From NCBI GenBank assembly GCA_034687125.1, contig JAQGBZ010000087.1, positions 1 through 64,000 of the forward strand: DNA of 64,000 bases, read 5' to 3'. Made by a program: the position numbers and the translations under genes. Below are positions 1 to 13,600 of this stretch, in pieces (position 1 is the first letter of the stretch; the number at the start of each line of letters is the position of its first letter). The DNA comes from Neelides folsomi. Lineage: Eukaryota > Arthropoda > Collembola > Neelipleona > Neelidae. Under the pieces are notes generated by a model. That model saw only the letters and a list, made by a program, of their open reading frames with translations, did no database searches and was not told the DNA's origin.

Positions 1-349
1 AGAAAATCAAAGTAAGCTTAAATTAGGCAAGCGTAAGTTAAGAATCTCTGTTTATTGAATTCCTTTTGGCAAAGTGCGCATGTCCTAGTACGCAAGTCCT
101 AAGAAACGCTGAGCAAATTCTAAGAATTGCTAAGCAAATCTTAAAATTTTTCTTCCTGAATTACTTTAGGCAAATTCTGAGCAAAATCTTTGCTAAGAAA
201 ATGCCTAACTCGATATTGAATAAGTCCGAAGATAATAAAATAATAACTGAAAAAACATAAATATTTAGTTATATCGCCTATAGTTAAAAGAAAGTAGTGT
301 TGTCAAACTAAGGCAAGGAGGCCGCGTGAACCCTATTGCACTAGGGTAG

Positions 350-541
350 TATACATACATACTGTACTGTAAAAGTTCTCTCTTGACTTCCCGCATTTTA
401 AATTTTTTTAGATCAGCATTTAGATTAACATAAATATAATTGTGATAGATTATAAATATATATTAATCTAAATGCTGATCTTAAAAAATCTAAAAATCGG
501 GAAGTCAAGAGCAAACCTTAATAGGACAGTACATATGTATA
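350..541. repeat. Palindromic MITE-like hairpin element
   Basis: About 190 bp that is close to an inverted repeat along its whole length. The arm at 380-393 (CTCTTGACTTCCCG) is matched exactly in reverse at 498-511, and an inner 17-bp arm around GATCAGCATTTAGATTA is matched exactly near 464-480. Weaker matching continues outwards to about 350 and 541 (ATACATAC against its complement). It has no coding capacity, which fits a miniature inverted-repeat transposable element or other foldback element. It sits just upstream of the first visible exon of UGT copy 1. I could not define a target-site duplication with certainty. Confidence 0.6.
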
Positions 542-595
542 TTTTATTCACATTTCCATCTGATCTAATTTTAACCATTTTAATTTATTTTATAG

Positions 596-1601
596 AAATT
601 TGAAAATTTTATAAATGGCGCTGGGAAAGAAGGAGTCATTTTCTTTAGTTTTGGATCCATTATTGTTGGAAGTGACATGCCAGAAGATTATAGGAAATTA
701 TTCCTTAATGTTTTCTCCCGCCTTAAACAACGCATCATTTGGAAATGGGAAACTGAAGAAATGGCAGATTTGCCTAAAAATGTAATGTTGACCAAATGGG
801 CTCCACAACAAGACATTTTAGGTAACGTTATAATATATTTTGATTTAAATGTGAAAAAGTAATAATTTAATATAGGTAATATTATAGAAGTCAATTCTTA
901 TTTTGATTAAATTAATAAAAAGATTATTTGATTACAGGACACAAAAATACAAAACTGTTCATTTCACACGGTGGATTATTAAGCACTCAAGAAGCTACAT
1001 ATCACGGAGTTCCAATTTTGGGAATTCCATTCTTCGTAGATCAAGATTTAAATATGAATCAAGCGGAAATGGCCGGATTTGCCCAGAAACTTGAAATCCT
1101 TGAATTGACTGAAGAAAAATTAGAAGCTGCAATAAATAAAGCTTTGACTTCTATAGAGTAATTGACTTTTATAGCTAAATTGAATAACTCATTACACAGT
1201 TAACTATAATTATTAGATAATAAAAATAAAAGTGATAATGAATTTTCTTTAAAAATAATGACACTAAAACCAATTTTGATTTAATATTATTTTTCAGAAT
1301 GAACGTTCGTATTAATGAAATCTCTAGAGTTTTTAAAGATCAACCAATGAGCTCAATTGACAAAGCCGTTTTTTGGAGTGAATACGTAATGAGATTCAAA
1401 GGAGCAAAACATTTGAGATCTCCAGCAAGAAATTTGAATTATTTCCAATTTCACTCATATGACGCAATAGCTTTAATTTTCTCTATTTTAGCTATAATTT
1501 TGTATGCTATTTATAGAATAATTTTATTTGTTCTAAAAACAATAATGAGAATATTGTTTTCCTCACCTACGCTTACTCCAGCCAAGAAAAAGCGAAATTG
1601 A
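596..1601 (+). CDS. UDP-glycosyltransferase, 3' exons only (UGT copy 1)
   Basis: Exons 596-821, 938-1157 and 1298-1601 join in frame and encode the C-terminal half of a UDP-glycosyltransferase, a membrane enzyme that transfers sugar from a UDP-sugar to small lipophilic molecules in the ER. The UGT signature for the sugar donor starts at FISHGGLLSTQEATYHGVP, follows the WAPQQDIL motif, and ends in DQDLN. The last exon ends in a hydrophobic membrane segment and the tail KKKRN, a dilysine (KKXX) ER-retention type signal. Exon lengths (226, 220, 304 bp) and phases are the same as in the neighbour at 2502-4377, so the two are tandem duplicates. No N-terminal exon is visible in the 595 bases upstream, although the partner intron is only 86 bp. 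It is therefore either left of the window or lost; a hairpin element occupies part of that stretch. Confidence 0.88.
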
Positions 1602-2501
1602 AAAATTGAAATACTCTGCACAAAAATACTCACATCACACATTCTAGGATGAATTAATATCAATTATAGTCTTTTTAATATTTATCAAAATAGTTTACCA
1701 TTCATGTCAAATATTAAATTAAAATGAAAATTTAAGAAATTATTTGTTATTTGAAGACATCATAAATAAATATTATGTACCAGCTCGGATCTAAATTCAT
1801 GATCTAAATAAGAAATCTATCATTCATTAACAAATGTACTCCGCTTTAAGTCAATATTCATTATGATTTTATGCGTAATTTTAAATTGATATCATTTTGT
1901 TAACAAGTGCACAATTTATACAATTAAGGATTAATAATTATGAAAAATAATGTTAAGAGTATGTGATTGTGACATTGTATATTTGGATTTTATTTGAGCA
2001 CATTGTGCTAATTGGGAGATGCATTGAGTTTTTTAAGTGTTGAAGTTGAAATTCAAGGTTAATTCTTTCAACCACTTCAATTTCCATTTCTATACATACC
2101 TACCTATACTTATACCAGTACATTTCCATTCTCATACCTATAGAGTATTGGTAGTCTAACTTTTAAACTCTTCCTTTTAAAATCAAGGCCTAACATTATT
2201 AATTGTCCTTACAATTATTATATAACCAAATAAAACTTAATATCAGTACTTTAGACAATTTATATGTAATTATACACTAGACCACTTTAAAAATTCATTA
2301 CAAAAACTAAAAACACTTGCATAGTATTACAACATAGCACATTAAAAATAATTTAAAATATATTTATCGTGATATTTTTCTGCCAATAAATTAAAACGGG
2401 GTAAAAGATTAACCTAGCAAAAATAATATATTGGACAATTTTAATAGTTATATACGTGTTTAAATATTGTCATATTTTAAATATTATATGAAGTTTTAAT
2501 C
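1602..2501. other. Intergenic, between UGT copies
   Basis: AT-rich DNA between the stop of UGT copy 1 and the start of UGT copy 2. It must hold the 3' UTR of copy 1 (AATAAA near 1765) and the promoter of copy 2. I see no open frame of note and no clear TATA box at a convincing distance. Confidence 0.5.
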
Positions 2502-4377
2502 ATGGTTTTTCAATACCTGATCTTTGCTACAGTGATTTTAAATGGAGTTCAAAGTGAAAATATTTTATTTCTTCTTCCAATCGCCACCAAAAGTGAAACA
2601 AATTTATTTTCTCCTTTGGCTGAAGCTTTAAGTGCCAAAGGTCATGAAGTGACTTATTTCTCCCCAACACCTCCGTCTATCAAAAGTCCAAAATTGATTC
2701 ATTACAATATTGTGACTCCAATGGGCATGAAAGATTTCTTTGGCCAAGAAAGTTCCGGATTTCACCTTGAAGCTCGGGCGGAAGGAAAATTGATGGAAAT
2801 GATCAACTACAACATGTCAATGATGACAGGAAGATGCCACGAGATTTATCAATCAAAAATTTTTAAGGAAAAAGTTTTAGATAAAAGAAATCATTTTCAT
2901 CTGGTCATTATGAGCGGATTTTTCAATAATTGCCTTAATGGAGCTTTGTATTTGCTCCAAGCTCCGTTTATATTGTTTACTTCGATGCCCGCTATGGCTT
3001 CAACTACGGACATTCTTGGGAATCCAATGCCGCCTTCTTTCATTCCAATTTCACTTTTGAACTTCACACATGAAATGAACTTTGACCAACGGGTTTTGAA
3101 TTTTGGATTTAATGAGTTTAGTAAAATCATGTTTGGGGAGCTCATGACGGACAAATATTTTGATCCCATTTATAGGCAATATCTTGGGCAAGATTTGCCT
3201 TCTTCACCTGAAATTGAAAAAAACGTTTCAATGGTGTTCATGAACTCTCATTATGCGCTGACTTTCCCAAGACCTCTTATGCCAGATTTGGTAGAAGTCG
3301 GGGGGATTCATTGCAGAGAAGCAAAAAAACTTGATCAGGTAAAAATTAAATTAACTTATTTAAATTTAAAGAATTTTAGACCATATCCATCTACTCATTA
3401 AAATTGTTTTAATTTATATTATAGAAATTTGAATATTTTATAAATGGTGCTGGAAAAGAAGGAATTATTTTCGTTAGTTTTGGTTCAATCATTGTTGGAA
3501 GTTCCATGCCGGAAAGCTATAGGAAATTCTTCATTGACGTTTTCTCACGGCTGAAACAACGAGTCATTTGGAAATGGGAAACGGAAGAAATGGCAAACTT
3601 ACCAAAAAATGTCATGTTAACCAAATGGGCTCCACAACAAGACATTTTAGGTATTATTTAAAATAAATTTTAATTAACGTATAAAAATATAATTACATAC
3701 TTTTATCTCATATTTATTTGAATAATTGAGCTTTTTAAACATAATTTGCATTTAAATCTATTGTTTATTTTGTAGGGCACAAAAATACAAAATTGTTCAT
3801 TTCACATGGCGGATTATTAAGCACACAAGAAGCAACATACCACGGAGTTCCAATTTTGGGAGTTCCATTCTTTGCAGATCAAGATTTAAACATGAATCAA
3901 GCGGTACAAGCCGGATTTGCACATAAACTTGAAATTCTTGGATTGACTGAAGAAAAATTAGAAGCTGCAATAAATAAAGCTTTGGATTCTAAAGAGTAAT
4001 ACATTTTATTCTATTATACAATTTTTTAAAGGTTAATGCCTCAAATCAATTTGGATTTAATATTATTTTTTAGAATGAACGTTCGTATTAATGAAATCTC
4101 CAGAGTTTTTAAAGATCAACCAATGAGCTCAATTGACAAAGCCGTTTTTTGGAGTGAATACGTAATGAGATTCAAAGGAGCAAAACATTTGAGATCTCCA
4201 GCAAGAAATTTGAATTATTTCCAATTTCACTCATATGACTCAATTGCTTTCATTTTCTGTGTTTTAGCTATCATTTTGTATGTGACTTACAGAATAATCT
4301 TCTTTGCACTAAAAACAATAATGGGCATCTTATTTTCCTCACCTCCACCGGCATTAGACATGAAAAAGCGAAATTGA
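2502..4377 (+). CDS. UDP-glycosyltransferase (UGT copy 2, complete)
   Basis: Exons 2502-3338, 3425-3650, 3776-3995 and 4074-4377 join to a 528-residue protein, the usual UGT length. The start is the first ATG of the open frame and gives a signal peptide (MVFQYLIFATVILNGVQS). Residues 20-280 are the acceptor-binding half. The donor-binding half has WAPQQDIL and then the UGT signature at residues 362-390 (FISHGGLLSTQEATYHGVP to ADQ). A membrane segment near residues 485-510 is followed by a short basic tail ending KKRN, a dilysine ER-retention signal, so the enzyme should sit in the ER membrane with its catalytic part in the lumen. The first 166 bases of the last exon differ from copy 1 at a single position, while exon 3 differs at roughly one base in ten, which points to gene conversion. 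The substrate cannot be told from sequence. Confidence 0.95.
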
Positions 4378-5557
4378 AATATTTTATATAAATAATTAAC
4401 TCAAACCTATATTACGTTATAAGATATTATTTATAGATTTAAATTGAATAATTTACCATAATAAATTTCGGTCATGGAAAGTTATCATAAAATGACAATC
4501 ATTTGTACAATGTGTTACATTATTATGTATGTTTGCAAAAAACCTTATTAATAAAAATTAAAAGCTGTTTAAGATCATCAATAGAATATTTATTTAGATA
4601 AATGTAGAATAAATAATCCGATATTTGACAATTAATTGAAGAAACTATTTAATAAAATTGAAATATTTATCGTATTGTTTGAAAATAAATATAATATTTG
4701 GCTTATGAGAAATTCTTAAATTAGGCAAACAATTGCGGGAAAATAAATCCCTTTTCCTCGTCATATACAAAATTATGACAATATCAATGGATTTTGAACC
4801 AATCTTTGATTAGATCCAAATTCTACAAGTTTAATTGATCTAAAAATGATTTTTAATTTGAAATCTCCCTATTTTTCGAAAATTACACTAAAAAATAAAA
4901 TTTGAAAATCGATGATATTTGCCTGTTTCTGCATAGTTTTATCATTTAAATTCCCAACACAAAAAATAAATCTCGTCTCTCCCACATTATTTTTTCCTAA
5001 AATCTGCATATTTCATTGTTCTAAAAGTGGTTTTTAATTCCAAATCTCCCTACTTTTCAGAAAGTTTAATTAATTTAAAGAGTCGTAAAATAGTAAAATT
5101 CTGTTCATTTTCACCAAAGGCTGTTAAACATCAATTTAAATACTAAACAGATTTAGGTGATGATAATTCCATTTTCTCATGTTTCCCATATTTCTCTTAC
5201 GAAATTCCAAGAAGTTCCTATTCCAGGTAATAGTTCTTGAACCCCTTGGCGCCATTCCTTCCCCTTCATTTCCCAATTTGGTAATTGTAAACAACGAGTT
5301 GTCATTTCATTCCAATCCCTAATTACCCTTTTACCTGAAGTGTGTTCAATCATTTTAATCAATTAGTTTAGTGCCATATTAGTTAACTTCCCCAACCCAG
5401 TTTTAATAGCGAAGCCAAGTAAAGTGAGAATTTTCGTGATATTTCAAGACTTTGGATCTCTTGTCGAAACGGAGCGTTGTCAAAATGAAAGACACAGGGA
5501 AAACATTCCTTGGACAATAATTAACTACCTTTTTTTTTTAATTATTTGCCTTATTAA
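4378..5557. other. Intergenic, UGT 3' flank and upstream region of CAP
   Basis: AT-rich, with no gene recognised. Possible poly(A) signals for UGT copy 2 lie near 4460 and 4549. The right part must contain the promoter and 5' leader of the PDZ-type CAP transcript; any non-coding first exon there is not resolved. A diverged tandem repeat is listed separately. Confidence 0.5.
4815..5070. repeat. Diverged tandem duplication, period about 180 bp
   Basis: The segment 4815-4890 is repeated at 4995-5070. Both copies contain a core read as TCTAAAA, TTTTTAATT, then AAATCTCCCTA, TTTTC, with the same spacing and roughly 75-80% identity by eye. There is no coding potential. It looks like an old local duplication. 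Confidence 0.45.
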
Positions 5558-7623
5558 ATGAATATTGAGCCAATGAGAAAAATGAGTCTGAAGGAAGTTG
5601 AACTTAGCGGAGGTCCCCCATGGGGCTTCCGGGTAACTGGAGGAAAAGACACCAATCAGCCATTGAAGATTTCTCGGGTAATTATAAATTAATTTAATAT
5701 TACCAAAGTACCCAATACCAAATACTCCATCCTAATAATTATAATGCTTATTAAATGTAAATAAATGTTCAAATGATAAATTAAATATGATTTCCAGACA
5801 TAGAAATTTTAACGTCTGACATTTGACTTGTCCGAGACGGAATTACGTCAGGATTTAACCATTTAATCTTTTATATTAATTCCATTTAACATTTTTCGCA
5901 ATTGTGTGAGAAACGCCCACCCGGTTAAACAGGAGATTTATACATGTGGGAAAATATCAAATTACATTAACATTACAGAAAAGGGGTTAAAACCACAAAG
6001 GAAATTCACCTCATTTTGATTCCCTTTGTGGCGGCCGAATCGATTCTTTTTATTTTTCTCCTTTTTATTTTCCCACCTATCGATTTCTTCTCAATTGAAC
6101 GACCAAAACCACTTAAAAAATCTTCATGTCTCGAGATGAGATCATTTAATCAGATTCATTCAATGAATTCCTTGTAATGTTAAAGTTTTGTGGTGGGAGT
6201 CAGTCGAGAAAGCGGCAATATACCGTAAGTCCAACTGCCCATGAACTTTTCTTTCCGCATTTAACTCTTCATTCAATATAAATTTATAATGATGAATAAG
6301 TATAATAGAGAACTATTTATCCCTACTTTAAGATTTGCTTTATGATTTGCTTTATGATTTACTTTATATTATATGATTAAACAAAGATAAAAAGCTTCCT
6401 CATCTTTAGAAAAAAAATAATCTTTTTAATTCACTTCCAATCCAAGTTCAAAACCCCAAAAAGTTTCTATAAGATTTTTATCGAGTTTCCTCTTTTTTCC
6501 CGTTATTAATCCGGCAATTGATGTTTTGAGTTTCTTTTTTGAAATCAAAGTCAATAATTTTATTATTATTTATTACATCATTCAGAACACATCTGGTTTT
6601 ATTTGGGTTAAATTCCCCTCCGATGTAAATACACAGAATAACATGATAAGACCAATAATAGGTACATTTATACATTTATGTGAAAACTTCCAGTGTATTA
6701 GTTTCATTGAAGAATGAAATTCTCTTCGTATTTACTTACCTACGTTCATAAAGTTATTTATAAATGATGATTAAATATATTTCATATAAGGACACTATAT
6801 TAATGACAAATAATATGTATTTTATATCATATTTAAAAAATATTTTTTATATATAGTAAATAGATAAATATGGGATCATATCAGAGCTTGTTACACAGAT
6901 GGGAATATTAAAATATTTCAATGTCTTGTTATCTAATCACCAACGAGGGTGAATGATAAGAACCATATTTCATTTTCATCCTCTCAGTTCAATCTCAATT
7001 TCCATTCCTTCGTCTCCTCGTGCGGTTTAATAATTATATTGATTAATTGATAAAAAGGCCCACCTTCGATCATATGTGTATATCTATATTCATATGAGTT
7101 AAGGGATAAAGATAGCTGAGGTCTCTCTTTATCTTTTTCTCTAAACTACCTTCACTCATGCCATCCCTCTCAAATCTCCTCTTCGTGATGGAGTGAGAAT
7201 GATTTCCGTAGCGTGGAATATAACTTGTTTTTTTCATTCAATCTGACTTCATGAGTTATATTTAGTAATTGAAAGTGATTGAAATCTTATGGGTTTTATA
7301 CACGTTTGAACCTTCCCTATTTTACACATTTAAGACTGAACTTAAAGTGTCTTAAATCAGAACGTTTAGAGTTTATTAAAGTTTATCTTAAACAAATTAG
7401 CCTTAAAAGTGTAATAATTAACATTGAATTTATTTAATCATGGAGGTGAATCCCGGGAGTCGCGGATCTCGTAATGGAATTCGTGAAGGTGACCTCATCA
7501 CAGGGATCAACGGGGATGAGACGGAACATTTGACGAATGGCGAAGCTCAACAAATCCTCAATCGAACTGGACCAAGACTCACTTTGCAATTGAAGTCTGC
7601 CAAAAAACTCCTGCCATTTGAAG
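5558..7623 (+). CDS. CAP PDZ-encoding first exons
   Basis: Two exons, 5558-5677 and 7446-7623, encode one PDZ domain. The carboxylate-binding region reads [19 protein letters not shown], which is the form typical of the ALP/Enigma/ZASP group of PDZ domains. It continues with [20 protein letters not shown], then [19 protein letters not shown] and LTLQLK. The second exon leaves one base (G) over, the same phase as the alternative start exon at 10459. The two starts can therefore join the same downstream exon at 14017. On its own the domain could be mistaken for a ZASP or PDLIM gene, but no LIM domain follows before the SoHo exons. Confidence 0.82.
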
Positions 7624-10600
7624 GTCAGAAATGCACCTTTGTCCATTTTCATTTTTTTCCATGTTCATAACATCAGAATATCATAATTAACGTTAAATGA
7701 TAAGATAAATATATTTTATATAAACTTATAAAAAAATTCTTATAAAAGTCTCCTCAAGGTTTATCCCAATGATAAATACCAGTTATTTAATCTGGGTTAA
7801 GTCATTTACAAGTTTAAGCTCAATATTGCTATATTAGATTAGATGTGTTCACTATTGGCATTTATTACACTTGGCTTTTGTACTTGTGAATCATTTAGAA
7901 GTTGATAAAATCCATATTTACATCTGGAGTTCCACAACATGCAGCAAAGGTGAAGTGGGAAGTTTCACGAAATGATGTTGAGTGTTTAGAGGCGATAAGC
8001 GACCTCAAACATTATTTTAGTGTGTATTTTATTTACTTCAAGTTTAAACAGCTTCTGTAAGCCATAATCGACATCAATTACTACTTCCTTTCTATTTATT
8101 AATAATCATTATAAAGAATTATAATTTTTTTAAATTATTTATTAAATGGAATTTAAATCTGCAAATGCAATTTAATTAAAAATGAAACTTTTTTTTACAA
8201 TTTTCCAATTTCATTCACTAAAGACTTGAATGAGGGAAAAATGATGTTTTTTGGTGTTTGAATGCAAACAGAAGGGAAATAGAGTTTGAGGGCAAGGTAT
8301 GAAAAATGTTAACTGCTGGAGTGAAATTCCGGCTTGGACATCCGATCCAAACAATTTCTATACTTTTAATCAGCGTTTAAATCCATAAATCCCTTGCCAT
8401 TCTCTCTCACAGATCCAATTACTCTCCTTCTATGTATTTCCTCAATGAGAAATGACATCTCATTGTTTTCCTATCATTTGACCACTAAATTCACATTTCA
8501 CCAGAATTCAACATTTATATCTTCACGAGCTTATAAAAACATATACCAAACAGTACTAACTAACTATAGTATGTATTACATTCATACATAAATCTCCATT
8601 TATTTAAATCCATACAATGGTATACCAAAATAAAGTTGGTGTATATAAAAGTGTATTTACATTATATTATTTACTAGTGCTGAATCATTATTTTTCCTAA
8701 ACATTTTGACGTTTTTTAATGTTAACTTTTATTAACTTTATTTTATCAGTCAATTAATGAAAAAAGATACAAATAATGCAATCATCAATTCACAATGCAT
8801 TTATATAAAAATGGTATTAAACCTTATTAAGGCTTTGTTTTAATAAGTATGAAATGGAAAAAGTCATGATTTTCTACACGGTAATAGTTAGAAGAACAAC
8901 GAATCGATTTTGTGTATAATGTAAAACTGTAAAAGTCATCCTATGTTAGGTATCTTTAATCTGAATGTAAGATATGAAGCACATAATACAAATAATGTAT
9001 AGGATGTGTGTTTAGGTATAATGAAGTGAGTTTTGATATAAAGTAATGTAGGTATATTTATACTGGGACGAGAGCCACATTTGATTTGGTCTCTGTCATG
9101 AATAGAATTTCCATCTCCAATTTCTCTCCATGGCCTGGGATTGGAATGGAGAGAGGTGGAAAAGGTAGGGTGAGTAAGCACGTGGGATATCAAACCCAGG
9201 TTTTTTGGAAGGTGAATGTGGGATTGAATTAATTGAACCAGAAGTGGATATGGGGATTCAAACACCAAAGTAGTGACAGCCTTCCTATTTCGTCCAAATG
9301 TCAAGAGTGGTTCAATCTGTATAAAATATATACTGCATAGCCAGAATACTAAAATATTTTATATATAAATATAAGGGAGATCCTTATAAGTATGTATTTT
9401 ATACACATTGTATTCTTTCCTATATACATAGTTATAGTTAATGTGGATTTAAGTTTGGGATTTTTAGAGGTGATGGGTGAAGTGTTGGATGTATAAGGTA
9501 TCGAAGTAAACTCAGGCGCCAGGCTCAACTCACATTGAGGGGGAACAATGCCCAAATTAGCACAAAATCCACATTGGAGACTCATCAGGGTCTCGACGTG
9601 GAAAAAAAGTGATTTAAATCTCATTTCCATTATGAGCATCAACTCAATCTCCCTCTCTTACACTTCATTTATCTCAACACTTCTCTTCATTTACATGCCC
9701 CACATTTGTCACTTTGATTCAAAAATTTTACTTAAAATATATTTATTTTCTGATCATTAAATACTTTATTATAAAATTATTAAATAGCGAAATTGTACGT
9801 AACAAACTTATAAAAAAGTTCCAAATTGACAATTATAAAATACGTTTATAATTTTTTAAGTGATTTAATATACTAATTGATTTTTTTTTAAATATTTTAT
9901 ATCTACATATTATAAATGAATTATATTTTTAGTCGTGTTTTTTCGCAATGAACACAATTAGGTCTTATACCTAAGTTGGTTGGTATTAATTGCACACAGA
10001 TAATTTTTACATAATTTATAATTTATAAATATTGAAAAGTTGTGCCAATTAAGAAACTGAACTATAAATCCAAAGTATCTTAATCACTTGTAAGTATGAT
10101 TGAGTAATTGAGCGAACGCGAGAGGAATAATAAATAGAGGTGTATATGGGAGATTTGTAAAAAGTGTAGTAAATAATGAACGGGCGTGGACGTGTTGAGA
10201 ACATCCTCGATTTTTTTCACCTCCGTTCCCCAATAGAACTTGGTTGTTGGAATGAAGTGAATGGTGAGTTGGGACAAGGTGGTTTCGCCGCCGGATTGGC
10301 GATTCTTCACCAATTCACAATAGTCGGCTTTTCCTCCCGAGCCGAAGTGGTCGTTCTGGTCGGATCTCTTCCTTAATTGCCCCGCTTCCATTAAAAACCC
10401 CTTCCACACACAACAAGGACAACATTATTGAGTAATTGGGTTGAACGAGAGATTTACCATGCTCAAAGTGTTCAATTCACTTCGTCGCTCCAAGCGGCCG
10501 TCGAAGAGGAAAAAACACAAGGCCGAGGGTGCCCCTGCTGATCCTGGTAATCCAATATAGACTCTATTTAACTATAACTCTAATTAAATCATCAGCCATT

Positions 10601-13600
10601 CACCTTTGCCAATTAATTAAATTGAGGACTGGGGAAATTAGTTCAGTTTTATATAGGCTTGTTGTGATAAGTAACCTGTGTGATCAGTGAATGAGAGATG
10701 GTTCATTGAGCGAGATTGGAATGATTTTATTTTAAATAGGACAAAAACAATCATTTTATTTGGGTTGACTTTTGGAATGGTTTTTTAAGGCTGTGATTAA
10801 TTAAAATTTCCCATTGTTTTGTGACTTGAGAATTAAATTGGTCATTTGATGTTCTTTTGTTCAAAGTTGCATTAATTTTTCAATGAGATTCTTTTGACCT
10901 GTCACAGCGATGGTGGAATTATTCTATTGGGAAATGAGTAAATGGAAACAAAACCAAATTTAGCGAACTGATATTTTCCCTTTACATTATTTTATATTTA
11001 TAAAATCAAAAAGATTTTAAATGGAGTTTAAAAAAATTAAATTAGATTTTAATGGATTAAAATAGTCTAAGCGGATGAATAATTAAAGTTTAATTATTAA
11101 ATAAAAATTATAAAGATTAATTCAATAATGAGTTAATGAGGATTCTGATTTAATGCTGAGGACACGCGGTCGAGTGAATTTTCAACTTAGATTAATTTAA
11201 GTAATTAATTTATTTGCCTTACCTGAGAATGTCTTTAGCGCTGGAGGTAATTAAAAAGGGCGGATGAAGAGATATTTAACGAACGTCAAATTAGACACGT
11301 AATGGAGCCCTCGAGTTGTGTAGAAATAAATGTAATGAAGTTAATTAACAATTAAATTTCCTCTTTCTGATTCCTGGGTGTGGACGTCAACTGAGAGTCT
11401 TTAACTCTTTAAATTTTAACTCTTTTGGCTCTTCGTGCAACTTGCGAGTTTTGGAAGGGAGTGGGTGTTTTTTTATCCATCTTTGTCATAGTCGTTAAAA
11501 GGCTCATCTTCAAATCTTTAAATCTCCATACAATGAGTATTTATTCAAATGGCTCATTTCTTCCTTTAAAATTTTACCTTAAATTCATTTAACATGTTTA
11601 AGATTCTTTAAAAGATTTACAGTTCTTTATAAAGTGGAAATTATGCTTTTTACTGTATTTATTATTTTCATTATTATTTATTATTATTAACATTTTGTGG
11701 AAAAAACGTTGATTTTAGGAAGGATTGAATCATAAGTTTGACAAGTAGGTCCATTTGCCATAAATCTCCTAATGTATGTTTATTTGGTTATGGAATTTGA
11801 GTCATTTCCTCCTTCGTCGCATGCTGGAACCATTAAAGTGTGAAGGGAAGCATAAAGAGATTATGAATCTCCTTCCAACCACAAAGTTGAGATTCTCAAA
11901 GGCGGCTCAAATGGGTTTTAAAAGGGTTTGGCCAAAGAAAATGTGACATTTTTAATTGTCCGTGTTAGTCAAATGGAACGTTGTTCCTTTGAGAGCTAAA
12001 ACGCTCAAGTTCTTTTTGACCCAGAAAACACTTTGGAACTCACGCGATTTCACATGACCACATTTCCATCTCTTCATTTATTATTCTCTTGGATAATGAA
12101 ATCTGGAATAGTCCAAACATGTACAATTTACCTTAATTGTTTGTTAAATGACGACTTAAATGGTTAAATAGAATGTGTGTAATTTCTTTAAAGAGTTCAC
12201 ACATTTGCAGACAATCTCAACAATTATTTATTCATTAGAAAACTTCATTATTTAAAACTACATTTAAAAGGAATGATGGAAAAAGTATTTGATGACCGTT
12301 TAAATATAAAATTAAATATTGTTAAATCGACTTTTAAAAAGTTTATTAATACAGATATCAGCGGCAACGAAGCATAATTTAACGATTAACTTAATAGAAC
12401 TAATGAATTAACTTATAAACCACACATGTTATTGTAGAGTATTGATAGTTAAAAATCACATTTTTAATGTCGTGTTTTGGGAGAAATGATTACATGGATT
12501 TCGAAGGGCGAAGGAACAAATTGGGGGCAATATAAATTAATAATAATAATAAATACAAGTTGACAATGGTCGGTGTGTGTAAAGTGGAGAGCCTTGGAAA
12601 GTCTTTTACAAATGAGATGAGCACAATCAATTGAATGAGGAGAATGAGAAAAGGAAGTGGAGGGACAAAGCCGACAAAGCGTGGAGGGCGTGGACGACTC
12701 CATTGCCATTTCACTTTTTAAAGTATTTTGACAAGTGGAGAGAATTTTCAGCAATTAATTTCCAATTCTTTTTCGCCCTCGAATATTTTTATGTTTTTTC
12801 TCTTTGTCATTTTATAATCAATTTAACTATTAATGTTTAATTAATTATAAATATTGATTTTTATTTTGAATTGAAATGACATTTTGAATAGTTAGGCTAG
12901 TTAGTAAATAAGTTAGGTTAGTTATTTAAAAAATAAAAATCGTGATTTAAAAAAGCTGATTACTTTCATCCAATATAATAAAGTTGATTTAAATTACCTC
13001 TCAATTTTTGTTATGTCGAAGGTTCCTCGTGCTAATTAAGAGGCGGACAGAAAGTAATTTCACACGCAGTGGCTGGCTATTCTCGACAGCTCTTCTAATT
13101 ACTCCACATATTTCCACTTTGTATTTCTGAAATGTAGGATGTCTAGTTTGGCCAACAAACAAGGGAATTTCAACCGTGTTTTGTCACTTAACTCCTCTTG
13201 TGTTTAAATCCCATTGAGATTTAATGAGGAGAATCGCATTTCCTCTCTGGAATGACATTTTTGCAATGAGATTGATACTTGTAGGAAACGGCGGGAGTTT
13301 CCTTCCCAATGAATGACAACTCATGGGAGTTGTAAACAAATGGCGAGTATTTAACTATTTACATATTACAATTCGTTATACAACCAACATTCAATGGGTG
13401 TACACACACAATCCACCCTTTGAAGAACTTCTATTAGCTTGAATGTAATACTTATTATTATTATTATTTAAAACCACTTTGCATTTGGGTTTGTGATGAT
13501 GTGAGTCTCCTGGACAAAACTCTGCCATTGTTCTCCTTAAATGAATTACGAACTTGGAACGAGGAACAATAGGGAAATGAGTGAAGAGAAAATCTCAATT

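Noticed and set aside
5558-7623. Separate ZASP or PDLIM gene
   Set aside because: No LIM domain follows, and the phase and strand fit the CAP exons downstream. Not excluded without transcripts.
8936-9760. Frames of about 100 codons on both strands in the first large CAP intron
   Set aside because: They contradict each other in strand, have no homology signal that I recognise, and no splice partners.
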